Assembly: GCF_030272615.1 (NCBI RefSeq)
Contig: NC_081406.1
Span: forward strand, 167,259,521-167,323,520
DNA: 64,000 nucleotides
Origin: Cryptomeria japonica
Lineage: Eukaryota; Streptophyta; Pinopsida; Cupressales; Cupressaceae
Reading direction: 5' to 3'
Shown: positions 46,911-59,179 of the stretch, one piece after another
How positions within the stretch are numbered: the stretch's first letter is position 1
Layout of the letters: every line of letters starts with the position of its first letter
Position numbers and translations under genes: made by a program
Notes under the pieces: model-generated
What the model saw: only the letters and a program-made list of their open reading frames with translations
Database searches by the model: none
Told to the model about the DNA's origin: nothing

Positions 46911-48766
46911 TAGTATTTTGTGCTTCAGTAAGTGGGGTTATGCCCTACCGTTGAGGAATTTCTTTATGCAAAAGATTGCTTCTGCAAGAGGATCTAACCT
47001 TGCTATTGAGGATTGTTTCTATGGCTCCAGAGGGATGTTGTGTACCTCACTGTTGAGGATTTGTAGTGGTTTATGATGTTCTTATGTTTCATGTACTTTC
47101 TTTGGTACCATGCCTATGGGGCATTTGTGAAGGCCTTATGCTTGTAATGGTTCATATGTATGCTTTATGTGCAGTATGTGCCCAGTGATGTTATATGTTC
47201 TTGAAGGCCTTCTTGTGAACATTATTTCATGTGTTGTAATGTTATTTTATGTCTTACCCTATGGCTTGGCATATGATTAGGTGGAGTGGGCTTCCTTGTG
47301 ATGACCGAGGTCCCATGAGTTAGTTTTCTTGGCACCTAGACCGCTAGGGCACAATGGGAGTTTTTCTCTTTGTAATTCAATGATAACATGTAATAATTGA
47401 TTAGGTTTGGGTTTCACCTAATAAGATAATTCTATTTGGTTAGGCCATATGAGATGGTAGACTAATCTCCCTTATACTCACATAGGTTGAGATGGCTCCA
47501 CATGTCTATTAAGGGATTGTTTTCACCCTTCTATTGTGAGGGTAGCTTGTATGACTATTAGGAGTATGGATTTCTCTTCTTTGTGAGGATATCATACATG
47601 TCTACTATGGGTGCATAATTACCTTCTTTGTGATGCTAGCATGTAGGAGCATGACTAGTAAGGATGGCCATATTACCTTCTATATGAGGACAACATGTGA
47701 TGACACTCCATTCCTACATGTGACCATGTCCATATGCCATGATTTTATTGTACGCCTCTGGAAGAGTCTATTCTTGATTTTAGCCTTGTGAAGTTATGTG
47801 ATTATTGCTATGTTAAGTTCATTATGTGTTATGTTGAGTCCCATGGTTGTAGGTGTCATCCTAGGTCATGAGTGTGTGTTGGAACTCCATGTCATCTCCT
47901 AGCATGGGGGGTGGTTTCTATTTGGTTCCACATGGTTGGGTGGTTTGATGCCTTCTTCCATTGGGATACTCTTCATTGGAGTTACGTGCGTGGATGTGGA
48001 TTCTATTATTCTTCATCATGTGAGAATACTTGCAGCTGATTATATGTATTGTAGTACCCATGTATTCATGAAGGCATTATAATATGAAAAGGATCATGTA
48101 CCTTGTAGAAGTGAATCTATGTAATGTGACATTGTAAGACTAGAAATTGTATGCAATCAAATGGTATTCTTGAATGTGACATGAGTTATCCTATTGTATG
48201 TTAAAATAAGATTGATGTATGATTCTTGGATGGAATATGTAATTTGACTAGATATCATAGATGTATGTTGATGTAATTGTATAAGAAGGTAATCCTAATG
48301 TTATACATAAGATTCCTAGATTTAGGATAGACTTAAAGGAGGTAATGATGGGTTATGGAATTAGTATCATGATGATAGGAAGGATATGTGTTAGAATTAT
48401 GATGATAGAATGAATACATTATATAGGTTTAGGAATATTTGGTATTGGTGCTTAAAATGAACCTAGACTATAGGGTGTTACTCTTAAGTAGTGACGTTGA
48501 GATACCTTAGGGAAGAAGATGATATGATATGTTATTCCACTTTTGTAAATTGTGTTAAGATGTTTGTTATGATGTGTTATGAAATGTAGTAATAAAGGTT
48601 AAGATGTAATTTATAATGATGCATTTAGTAGATTATGTATATGATGTGCATTAGATGGATGCTATAGGTGTATGTGTTGCTTATTAGGTGAGCTTTTTTT
48701 AAAAAAGATTCTCTATTTGTTGTTATATTAGGTGTATTTCTCTAGGGTATTTTGGCAAGCATTACA

Positions 48767-49633
48767 ACAAATCACCACACAAGAGATAATATGCAACTTG
48801 GAGGAAGTCTTGGTCATCTCTGATCATCTTCCCTCCTTCATTGAAGATGAAGAGACAAAGATTTCTTCACCCAGACTGGTGGTATACTCTCTGTAGGAGG
48901 AGTCTACGTTGAAGAAAGAGTAACATCATGAGGACTGTGGGGAAATGGGAGATCTCAGTTCCACTTCCATTTCCTTTTTTCCATACCTCTAGGAGAGTTG
49001 CAACAGTGCCCAAATCAGTCCCATTTTACAAAAAATTCCAGAAGAGTTGCTGGAGGACTCCTTTTGGGATGATTTGGAGGGATTTTATTTAGATTTGGAC
49101 ATCAGACAACTTCTCATAGTGAGCTGATTGTTGAGAAACATGAGCATTAAATCATGGAGGTGCTCTCCTTGCTGCCATGTCATGTGCAAGTCCAAGAGCA
49201 GACAAGTGAAGAATCTCAAGTTTTGGGTAGTCAAAAGGATAAATGGAAGGATGTTGATCAAGATGAGAAAGGGAAAAAATCAGAGTTGATTGGTGAGGAC
49301 AAGTTTTTTGACATCTCTTATTTTCAAAATTTTGAAGCCGAGGCAAAGTTTATCTCAGAGGGGAGGGTAGATCATGAGCTGGATGATGATACGTTTTCAC
49401 ATATCATTGAATCTTTCTATTCCAACCTCAATGATGAGTTCATGTCCTCAAGCGGGGAGGTTCTTGATCAACATGGTCAGATTTTGGTGGAGGAGATGTT
49501 TGAACCTGAGCAGACTAGTAATGGAGGCTTAGTTTTTGTCATATCAAGAGGGTTCCTAATCAAATATCTCTCCATAATTGGGGCCAAAAATGAACTTGCA
49601 GAGCCACATGCACAAGCTACAAGTGAAGAATAG
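48767..49633 (+). pseudogene. Gag-like ORF of the large element, part 2
   Basis: Immediately after the nested insertion the same reading frame resumes (TTQEIICNLEEVLVISD). It continues, with stops near 48894, 48919 and 48991 and a shift near 49120, to TAG at 49631. It is acidic, with DEDE-rich and hydrophobic blocks and no known motif. That the frame is continuous across 44487/48772 shows the insertion is secondary. Confidence 0.6.
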
Positions 49634-50112
49634 ATCAACAATGTGTTTGATCAAGTTTTTGGAGTATGTATGTTCGTTTGTGAGTTTGAAGAGTTCCTGC
49701 AACTAGCTTTGGTTCTGCTTTTCACCTCTCAGCTTTGTTTTTTTGTTCCAACGCCATGAAAACCATCCCTCCTTGTTTAGGGAAGGAAGATACTTTAACC
49801 AATCTATGAATGGTTTTGTTTAATAGTTTCAAGATTGACTGTTTAAAGTAGGGCAGTGTAGGTTTCTTTCCTCCAAGTGCTTTAGCACATTGTATTTAGT
49901 TTTCAATTAGCTCCATTTATAATAAGTCCTCGAGCACAATCTACTCTTTCAACATAACAGAGAATTTTTTGACATTTTATAGATGACAGGGACATAAAGT
50001 ATCTAATTTTTTTAGGCCTTGACTCTATGTTCAATGGATACCTTAAGACATCTGGTCTTTCCCTAAGTAGGCTTAGGGCCCCCTTTGAGTCGCTATAAAT
50101 GTTGGAAATTTT
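49634..50112 (+). other. 3' internal region of the large element
   Basis: No ORF on the plus strand. A minus-strand frame (49903-50172) shows weak RNase H-like words but overlaps the LTR, so I do not annotate it as a gene. No strong polypurine tract is seen before 50113. Confidence 0.4.
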
Positions 50113-52353
50113 TGTGCCAACCCTTGCAAAGATTAGTTCTGATATTTCAATTTGACTAACACATTGTTTCACTCATTGTGAATAAAATGTTGTGTTATCG
50201 TACTCAATAGAGTTAGTTGCCTCTTTTATTTTTAGAAAATACATAACACGAAGGTTATGCGAAGGTGCATAACATGAGGGTTAGTGACCCGAGCCTAATA
50301 GCTTCACCAACATCTTAGCGACTAACATGTGATGTTAGTTTCCACCTTGTAGGTTAGTCACAATGTGTTATTTATTGCAGCAAGTTACAATAGGCTAACG
50401 GTTGGTGGACTGAAGTTTTACCCACACGAGATGGTGGGGAAGGCAAGGAAGTTGGTTCCTTTCTTCCCTTGACGTGGACATAAGTTAAGACAAACGATGC
50501 TTGTGGGATAAGAGAAAGTGAAGTGCAGGAAATGTTTCCATCATCCCACAAAGAAAAAAGTGCTAAAGAGGGTGTGTTGCGGGGCAACACATGCAAGGAG
50601 AGGTTTTCTCCCCCCACCATCCTGCACCAAAGGGAACGAAAAAGTGGGACGGACACATGATAGGCACACAATGTGAAGGAAAGGCTTTCTTCACCATCTT
50701 GTGCTGAGAAATAATACATCGACATGGTTGTGTGGGGTGACCAAATCCAAGGGGTGATTTTTGGCCCCACCATCCCGTGTAGTAATATAAAGAATCAAAG
50801 GGGGCCTTGTGGGGTAAGTAAGAAAAGTTACACACAAACTTCCTCGCTATCCCACACCAAAAAAAAGGACAAGAATTGACCATGTAGGATAACACAAGGC
50901 AATGTGAGTGATGCTCCCTACCACCCCACAAGACAAAAAATTCCAAGGAAAGAGTGTTGCAGGGAAAGAAAAGATGAAAGCAGATGGTTTTACCCACCAC
51001 CCCACAGGGAAAGAGGAAGGTTGAAGCACCCTTGTGGGGTAACAATAGATGAAACCATTAAGGTTCCTCATCATCTTGCACCAAGTAGAATATCATGCAG
51101 ATGGCCATGCAGGGTGACCAAATCCAAGGGGGATTGTTGTTCCTCACCATCCTACGCGGCAAGTCAACCAACTCAGTGGTCAAGCATAGCAGAAATAAAC
51201 GTGGGCCTTGGGTGCCAAATCAAACATCAATAGCCATTGGATCTTTATAATGGCCTGATTCGACGATCATGTTTTATTGGAGCACTATGTGGAGAGATCT
51301 TACACATCTCTTGCAGGGGCTGTTGGCATTTAAACCTTTGTGCAGGGTGGTTGTCGACCTGGTAGTCAAGGTCCTTTTTCTACTCAGTTAGTGCCCGGAT
51401 TTCAACTCAATTTTAGTTCAACCACTAGAGATCTACCCCATTACTCCAAACATGATGCATGTGGCCGGTTTTGGATGCCATCCATACCCGTTCAATGTGA
51501 TATTAAGACTTGTGTGCCCTACACGCTATTAGAGGGTATTCGATCACAGAGATATCTTCCTTACAGGGATATTTTTATTTTCTAGAGGTAGAGGACACTC
51601 TCAAAGATGAATTCAGCATGCCATCCAATCATTCTTGATCTCATCTTCCTCCTCTTTGATATTTTTTTAACCTAAACCTAGTTAGGGTTTCTTAATCCTA
51701 ACTCGATCTAAATTATGCCTAATCTTTAAAGGAAATTTTGTAGCCCTGTTTAGAGATCTCTTTTCTTTTTCTCATCTCAGAATTCTTATTTTTCGATGAT
51801 TTTGTAAAAGATTGCTTTTCCTTTGCATGAATAAAATTTGTCTGTTTTTCCTTTATTCAGTTCTTTCAACTTGTGCAATATTTTACCTTTTTGTTTAAAT
51901 GCATTTTAGTTTGTTTCCTTAGCATAGGTGAGTGTGTTGATCCCTTGTATATGTCATCTATGAACTGAATTAGTTCCTTCTACTATCTTTCAAATTCCAA
52001 CCTTCACTCTGCATCTTGGAAGCTAATTAGGATGGAATCTTGTGCATGTCTTGGGTGGTTTTATTTGTGTTCTGTGCAATTATAGCTAAGGAGATCACAA
52101 TTCCTTCTAGGTGCAAACCTTATTTTCCTTTTCTATACATTCCTTCTTCCCCTTTTCCCCCCTAGAATCATTAGATTAGGATTTATCTGTGTTGGGTTGG
52201 TCCACCACCTGCATCTCAGATATGAAGGAAGTCAACCTTCTCCAGAGACTTAGCCTCATTTCTATATGTCCAACACATAGGGGGTTGTTTCCATGTTGTA
52301 CAAGGTTGATGATCAAGGTTGTTCATCAAGTGGGTTCAACTTTTGTGACAACA
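50113..52353 (+). repeat. 3' LTR of the large element
   Basis: Collinear partner of 41065-43338. It is somewhat diverged, with several small deletions, for example near 51255 and 51300. Confidence 0.88.
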
Positions 52354-53366
52354 ATACCTTTCAATCAAAAACAAAATCTTAGTTTCCATACCTTATAACT
52401 TCTCAAAGTGCGTTTTTCACATTTCCCAGGGTTTCTTCTTTTAGTCTACTTCTTATATCTCTCTTTCTAGTTGCACCCACATCAATGTGCTCAATAACAC
52501 CCTTTTTGGAGTGCTATTATATTCTTCTTTACATCTTTCCTCTCTCTCTCTCTCTATTATTTATTTCAGTCTCCTTTCTTCTTAGTTAGAGATAGCCATT
52601 ATGTCTATTCTCCTTGTCTTTGTTTTCTCCTTGATCTCTCTTGAACTTTTGTTATCACCCTTTTCTATGGGTGTTCATAATTTGGTCTTGCTTTACTCAT
52701 ATATTGCAACCAATGATGGTTATTCATTTGGTTTTCTCAATAGTCACATCTTTTCATTCTTTTATGGAATCTTTCCTCCTTCTAATTCACCATCCCCTTG
52801 GCACTTGACCCACTATCATAGGGTAAACATCAAGAAGAAAGAGTTCTTGTTAGTTTGGCTACATTTCTTGTTCTTAGATCTAATTTGGTATTTATTGAAA
52901 TTATTATTTTTTTTTCTAGGCAATAACCCTAACAAAATCTAACCAATGTCTCAACAACAAAATTAGTGTTAGAAATAAATTTGAAGGAGATAGAGTAAAG
53001 TTTTATTCCTAAAGGATTTTTACTAGTTGTAGTCTATAACCCTAGACCTAGTCTTATTAGGATAATAGTTAGAATTATTTCTGATCTAATCTAAGTATTT
53101 AATCAAAAAGAAAACATCATACACAATAATGGGACACCAAAATAGATCTCTTTACATTTATCTCTTAATATACAATGCACATTCCTTATATCACCTTTAT
53201 ACTTTATATCTTCTATCTCTATTATATCGTTATCTCTTGTCACTTTGATCACTTAGCGACTATCTATTTATCTATACTTATATCTACTATTATGGATGCA
53301 ACCCTTAGATGATCTCTTCATAAAATAACTCATCCCCTAAGATATATATTTTGGAACTCTTTGACT
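52354..53366. other. Non-coding spacer, possibly 5' flank of the gag-only element
   Basis: CT dinucleotides at 52543-52556. The hydrophobic plus-strand frame 52601-52942 has no homology that I recognise and no start context, and is not annotated. If the gag-only element at 38099-41007 was split by the large element, its missing 5' LTR should lie here, but I could not recognise it. Confidence 0.35.
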
Positions 53367-53387
53367 AGATTACATACGTATCTCTTT

Positions 53388-53610
53388 TTTTTTTTAAATA
53401 AGGGGTAAACGCTTTTGACCTGGAGCTATGAACCAGTGAGGCCACAAATGGGGGACCTCATCCCCACACTTCACTTGTTCAAATCCTCAAGCATAATGAC
53501 CCAGCAAAGGCACAACGCCTTGCGAGCACAAAGGCCCAATAGGGATTTGAACCTTGGTGGCCACTTCACCAACGAAGTGTTTTAACCGCAACACTACATG
53601 TCCGAAGATA
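53388..53610 (-). mobile_element. tRNA-derived SINE
   Basis: On the minus strand the head carries an A-box-like TAGTGTTGCGG (53596-53586) and a perfect B box GGTTCAAATCC (53553-53543). The body is about 150 bp and the tail is an A-rich run (T-run at 53388-53395). Target duplications of 21 bp flank it: 53367-53387 and 53611-53631, AGATTACATAC followed by TATCTCTTT, differing at one base. RNA polymerase III would transcribe it; mobilisation needs a LINE. Confidence 0.9.
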
Positions 53611-53903
53611 AGATTACATACTTATCTCTTTGGACCAATGTCTGTAGCCTATTTTTTGGTCAATAATATCCAAAGATGAGGATGAATCAAGTTTTAATCC
53701 ACTCTATGGTGTCCAAAACACTACCAAACTATTTCAATTGTCGATAAGATGAATAAAGTAGTGAGAAATATTTATAGGTACAATATAATATAAGTGTACA
53801 AGACCCACCAAAGGTAATACAAGTAGACTAATGATAATCTAACACTTCTATTGAGGGTTTCAAAATTAATTATAAATAAGTTAAATATGTTGCATTATCA
53901 ATA

Positions 53904-55131
53904 TGTTAAATACTACTAGATGCTAAGAGGAGTGGGGGGGGGGTGGGTGAATCAACATATATTAAAACCTAACCATTTTAATTGTTCAAATATCATCAAG
54001 CATATTTACAAAAATAAATAATTGAAACACAAAAGAAATCACACATGAAAATAAAGTTTTTTATGTGGAAAACCCAATGAGGGAAAAACCATAGTGATAA
54101 CTATATCACTATATGAAGTACAAGTTACAATGTTTAGGCTCAAATCCAATGAGCTCAATACCCCTAATGTGAACTTGCAAGAATGAGGCGCACAACCTTA
54201 GGGAAAGATACAAAAGACTTGTGGAAACTAAATATCACTTCTTTAGGGAAAGATACATTTTAAATAAAATAAATATATTAATATTATTGAACTTTAGGCA
54301 ATCACATCCATAAATATGCTTATTATAGCTCATTGTTATAACAATTCTGAAATTGCCTTCATTATTGCTCAATTGTACTTGTAGGCATCTAAACTAATTT
54401 ACAAACACTTTGCACAACATATATAACTCTTACACCAATCTAAAAAAAATTGCATCCTTTATATACCATTTGCAAACACAAAAGCATTAATTAGGCTGGC
54501 CTAATTAGATGTAATGTATAAATAAAGAATAGTCAGACCAAAAAAATCTCTAATACATTACATAAAATAAAATAAAATGTGTGAGGCATCACACCATGTC
54601 AAGGGACCTTTCTGTCCATCCCAAATCATCGCCTATATATCCACACACAACCTCACGTACCAAAACATTATAGGTTAGGTGCAAAAGATAAAGCAGTTAA
54701 GACACACAAATAGAACTAACTTGAATTATTATGTGAATCACCAAAGAAACTTGTGGATGCCCAAGATGGCATAAAAACATATCCTCAACACTAAATAAAT
54801 GAGCCACATCACCAAAATCTAGGAGGCATAGGAATGCAAGTCATTCTTGTACACCGTCACTGGAATAGTCACCCATAACTGAATACCAATTGTGGACCCT
54901 AGAAGTCATCATGGAAGCTCCAAAATATTCATGATACATATTTATATATATTTGAAAGAATTCAGAAATAGGCTCCACACATTTGCATGATCACATTACT
55001 AACCCATTGTCACTACATTATACTAGACTGCACCCAAACCAAGGGGTGTTACCAAGTTACACATCTGGATCAACAAGGATGACATCAAACCAACAATTTT
55101 GACATCAATAACAAGAACTAATATTGTAACA
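53904..55131 (-). repeat. 3' LTR of the passenger-ORF element
   Basis: 1228 bp. Plus-strand ends are TGTTAAATACTACTAG and ATATTGTAACA. It shares blocks with the right LTR such as GGAAAACCCAATGAGG, ATATCACTATATGAA and TTAGGCTCAA. A run of 13 G interrupted by T at 53933-53946 is the TTCACCCCCC block seen in the other LTRs. Confidence 0.88.
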
Positions 55132-55146
55132 ATCTCCCCCTTTTTT
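55132..55146 (-). promoter_or_regulatory. Polypurine tract
   Basis: On the minus strand AAAAAAGGGGGAGAT abuts the LTR start TGTTACAATATT, in the same arrangement as the copia element at 23942. Confidence 0.8.
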
Positions 55147-55349
55147 ATTGATGGAAAAACTTGTGCCAATGCAAAGCATCACTCCCTCTTTGACATCAAA
55201 GATAAAGGGTGTCTCCTTACAACAAAAATAAAAAACCATATACAACTCCCCCTATCTACATCACCTCTTCAAAACTAGAAACCAAAACTATGTCACTAAC
55301 TTATTCGCATATGTTCAAAATCAAGATTGTTTTACCAAAAAAATATTTA

Positions 55350-57729
55350 ACCACCTTGTTGAGCTAGGGATATGATACTCTTATGAATGAATTTTAGCTG
55401 AGCCTACATAGTCCCATAGAGACCAATATATTGTGCCGACTCTCCATCTTCAAGAGAAGATTCTCTACCTCTACATAGCTAGTCGGAACTTTTATTATCT
55501 TACTTAACTCCCAAAAGTCTTCAAGAATATTTACCATGCTGGTGAAGTGTATGTCTACTACATCTCTCAGATGACCAAAATCCTTCCCGATCTTCTCCTT
55601 CTAATCGATTAGTAGTTTTGGATTTATGTACAGGTTCTCTATTTGTAGTCTTCCTTTAGCATGTCCATCTTTCTTTGAATCCACTACATTGAATAACTAT
55701 AGAATATGTATTTCTAAGGTATTTATCTGACCTTTGATCTCTTTTATTGATTTAGGCCATCAATGACAAAATTTATAAACTTCAACAATATGATCAATCC
55801 ATTATTTTTCAGTTCAAGATTGAAAACTCTATTCCCATCACGTAGTTGTCAACCTATTGATTCAATTGTTGATACCCCTTCTAGTAATTTCCTACCTTAT
55901 TATGGTCGATCAACATCTATTGAACCAAATGGAGGATATAACAATAAGCAACCAATCTAGGGGCATCAAGATTATATAGTTTTAGGGTGGCATGGTGCCC
56001 TACGACATTGCCGGTGACATTTCTTTGAACTCAAATTAGGTGGTTCAAACTACTATATAAAGAGGGGCTCACTACTCTCCCAACTACTATATCTCCTACC
56101 CCACTACCATAGAATAGTAGGTCTTCCCCACCCTCATGTGGATATAGTTGGGTGGGAGGAGGAGGAAAAGGCTACTCTTCTCAAAAGCTCTTATACTTTC
56201 CTATAGCTGATTACATACATTTGTACACTCATTTAAAAGCTCTCCTAGTCTTTTCTCCTCTACCTTCTTCTCAACATCCTTAAAAAATGTCTTCCAAATT
56301 AGAAGTATGATTTTCAAGTTCCTAAGTATCACTTGTAGCTACTACGCATCACTCAGAGATTCATCTAATGCTACCTCCAAAAGTATCTCATGAATAAAAT
56401 TCAATGTATCATTGACTAACTTAGTACACTCCACCTAAGGTATGATAAATTTCTTTCTAGCGGTATCATGAAGGACGTCACCCAAATGCAACATGTGAAG
56501 GGGTGGCAACCAAATAAGGTCCATTTGACCTTGGGGAATGGGTACCTAAAGTACTTCTGCAGTGATAACTAGTGTAAGATTCATCCAGAACTGCAATAAG
56601 TTTGATGTAAAATCTTTGAAGGTTTGAAAGATTTTCCAACATATATCCTTCTCTTTTCATCTTCTACAATCTTCTCCTTGTCTTTCTCCTCCTCCTTCTT
56701 AGGACTCCTTCTTATCTTCTATCTTCTCTTCCTCCTTTTCTTTTTTTTTCTCCTTGTCTAGATCCTCTTTCTTTTCTTCTTCCTTATTGTCTTCCAATTT
56801 CTTCAACTATATTCTCTAGGTTCTTCTATGTGTTCATCTGATCACTTGGATCAGTCTTTGGATAAACATTTGCACTCTTCTACTCATTTTTCCTTATTTT
56901 CAAATCAATCTATCCTTGGTCTCTCCCATACTAGATCCTATGTTTGTCTTCTTTGAAGGAGAAGGAAAATTCCTCTTTAAATATTTTGTAGCCTCCATAG
57001 CAACATCTTTAGTAGAGTACAAATATTTTCTCTTTGTTTTTCTCTCCAAGTTGTTTAAAAGTTATTGTCTTGAAAGTTCAAAGAGGTCAAATTTTTCTTC
57101 AATAACCACTATTTTATGTGTAGTGTGAATAGCTATTGTGGTGGCATAACCCTCATGGTTTTTGTAGTATATATTATACACCAAGCACTCAGTTACATAA
57201 TAAACTCTTAGATCGAAAATGTCTTCCATGGCCATAGCTCTTTCATCATACACTGAACTGGTAAGCTACACAATAATATCATTTTTCACCATCTTCTTAA
57301 TAGGAACAATACTAGTGGAACAAAACCTAGTCAATGCACTAATGGCATCCTTCATAATCTTGGGTTGTTAGTCCAAATACATTATATCATCATGAATCTA
57401 GCTCAGAATGATTTGAATCCACACTTCATCATAGATAAAATTAGGAAATTCCTTCCAAGGTTTAGACCCATCTCAAGAATAGTCTTGTATCACTTCTTGA
57501 AAGTAGTTAGCTTGGCTCCTATAAGTTCCTTCCACACATCATAGAATAACATGTGACTAACCTCTGCAAGGGGCCCATGAATTTATTCCCTAGTATCCTC
57601 TATGTAAACCACATCTATTGGAACCCTAAAAAGTTCTCCTTCCTTATCTTTCACTATTGCCACATAAAGATAAGGCTTGAAAATAGTTCATGGCTTCAAT
57701 GCAAGATCAACAACAATTGGAGTAGCCAT
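55350..57729 (-). pseudogene. Unknown passenger ORF in place of pol
   Basis: Minus-strand ATG at 57729 reads MATPIVVDLALKP, a TGA, then FKPYLYVAIVKDKEGELFR and VPIDVVYIEDTRE. Roughly 800 codons can be followed with interruptions: a globular N-terminal part (57729-57060), a Lys/Glu-rich linker (about 56770-56650), then coiled-coil segments (VEKKVEEKR near 56270; IENLY, GHLRDVVDIHFTSMVNILED near 55640-55510). Several stops fit CGA/CAG/CAA to stop changes. No RT, integrase or protease motif. The layout (globular, charged, coiled coil) is like the LINE ORF3 at 2101-4033. Function unknown; coding origin likely. Confidence 0.65.
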
Positions 57730-58089
57730 TTCACATAGACTGAATCAAGAACCTAGGATATGCTGAAAAACCTTCAAAACACTTGTCACACCAAAAAAAA
57801 TTGTTTTCACTAAAAAGCTATTCAAATTCACAAGATCACAAGTAATCAAAATGAACTCAAAAAGACAATTTATACATTGCATCCACCTACTTAGGGTTTT
57901 ACTGACATGCATGCATTTTACCATTATAAATTAAAAAAAATGATATTGTATTTCATTAGAATTCATAAACAACACTATGGATCACCACACACATCTATAA
58001 ACATCTCAAAATACCTTCATAACCTCTATCATCTTGAAAAAAACTTATCCTCCGAACTGCAGGGGGTTCCATAACATCTTCAATCAGTT

Positions 58090-59168
58090 ATCCCTCTTAG
58101 ATAGTTCATTCAATCAAGGTTTTGGAAGAGGAATCTGTACCACCAGTAGGTGCAAACTCATCCTTAATCTTTTATTCTACCTTCTCATCTAATTTCTTCA
58201 CCAATGCCATCTTCATGTTTTCCTTTTCTTCATTGATATCAATCTTCTTTATTGGACTAGTAGTCCTCATTCTTTCCTCTATAGGAACCTAGTAATGTGT
58301 GCTAAATAATTGTAGTTATAACAAGTTAGAACTTGTTGTGGACCATTTCTAATTCTTCTGACATTAGACCTATACTCAAAAACCTTGTGCCCAAAATTAT
58401 TGCATGCATATCAATATCCACTAAATGATTGAATATTTCTACCATAGTTTATTTTCACATATCCTTTCCATACCATCCACCTTCTGCACACATTTTCTTT
58501 GTGTGCTAACTTATTACAATAGTAGCACAGACCATTAAATGATTCATAATTGATCCGATTTCTACATTCACTAGTTCTATGTCCAAAATTATTGCATGAC
58601 AAAAAATTACCATTTAAAGATGATAAATACCTGGTTTGAGCAGGAGGAAGTCTTATGAAATTCTTCTTGTTTCAGAACAGAATGAAATTCTTTTGATCTT
58701 CATTAGGTTTCATCAATTCATCCCTGACCTTTTCCTTTCCTTTATCCTTTTTACTAGGAGTCTTAGAGATTTTAACTTTTTCAAAACCAAGTTTGCCTTT
58801 ATCTTTGTTTTTCTTTTGAGCACTCAAAATCACATCAAGCACTTCCTTGCCACCTTTAAGATTTAGGCCTTTGCCAATTTGTTCTTTTTCTTCTTTAAAC
58901 TCTTTCCTTAACATGTTCACTTCTTCAAGTTTTATGTGTTCTCTAGTTTGTCACATAGCTTTGTTTCAAGGTCATCAATGGTCTTTCTTCCTTCAACAAG
59001 TAGCTTTCTTAGATAGAAGATTTTTTGTTCTACTTTCTTGTACTTTTCTTTGATTTCATCTAGATCTAATAGAGCATGCCTCAATTCTCTAGCTATATCA
59101 ACTACAACATCAATGACCCACTTGTGTTGTTTCATAACATTCAATTCTTTCTTAGGTTCAAACATACT
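58090..59168 (-). pseudogene. Gag C-terminal region with zinc-knuckle series
   Basis: It starts MFEPKKELNVMKQHKW at 59165, only a few bases after the primer site, so the usual gag core is missing. The N-terminal part is a coiled coil (ELRHALLDLDEIKEKYKKVE). A frameshift near 58920 leads into a basic linker (58920-58672). About four zinc-knuckle repeats follow, in part decayed: CNNFGHRTSEC, CYYCNKLAHKENVC (intact CCHC form), ACNNFGHKVFEY and CYNYNYLAHITRF. Zinc knuckles bind element RNA. Not functional. Confidence 0.7.
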
Positions 59169-59170
59169 AT

Positions 59171-59179
59171 TCTAATCCA
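59171..59179 (-). promoter_or_regulatory. Degraded primer-binding site
   Basis: The minus strand reads TGGATTAGA. It equals TGGTATCAGA of the initiator-Met-tRNA type site with one base lost and one C-to-T change. Confidence 0.45.

Larger units (their letters stand above)
44488..48766 (+). mobile_element. 4279-bp non-coding LTR-like insertion (giant solo LTR?)
   Basis: It runs TGTAGTGTCCCTCC ... GGCAAGCATTACA and is bordered by ACAAA on both sides (44483-44487, 48767-48771). Start and end resemble the solo LTR at 60364-61948 (TGCAATATCCC ... GGGCATTACA). A TTGTAGGTACCAGACATCGA block near 44962 parallels GCAGGTACAAGGTACC near 60841. It contains a (TA)n run (44895-44928) and a degenerate repeat with ACCAAAAATGCCA and ACCAAGAACGCCA near 46645-46910, and no coding region. 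No internal second LTR was found. Confidence 0.75.
41065..52353 (+). mobile_element. Large non-autonomous LTR retrotransposon (Ty3/gypsy-like), with nested insertion
   Basis: Direct repeats 41065-43338 and 50113-52353 (about 2.25 kb each) begin TGTGCCAACCCTT. The right copy ends GACAACA, while the left reads GATAATA. The interior, after removing the nested 4284 bp, is about 2.5 kb and encodes only a gag-like protein; no protease, RT or integrase was found. Flanks do not show a matching 5-bp duplication (ATTTT and ATACC), so an end may be shifted or the copy rearranged. The primer site form suggests the gypsy (Athila/Tat-like) side; this is uncertain. Confidence 0.75.

Noticed and set aside
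49903-50172. Minus-strand frame with RNase H-like words (SDSKGALSLL)
   Set aside because: It overlaps the LTR start, has no catalytic series, and the element's other coding is on the plus strand.
52601-52942. Hydrophobic 113-residue plus-strand frame
   Set aside because: T-rich sequence yields Leu/Phe-rich frames by chance; no family or regulatory context recognised.
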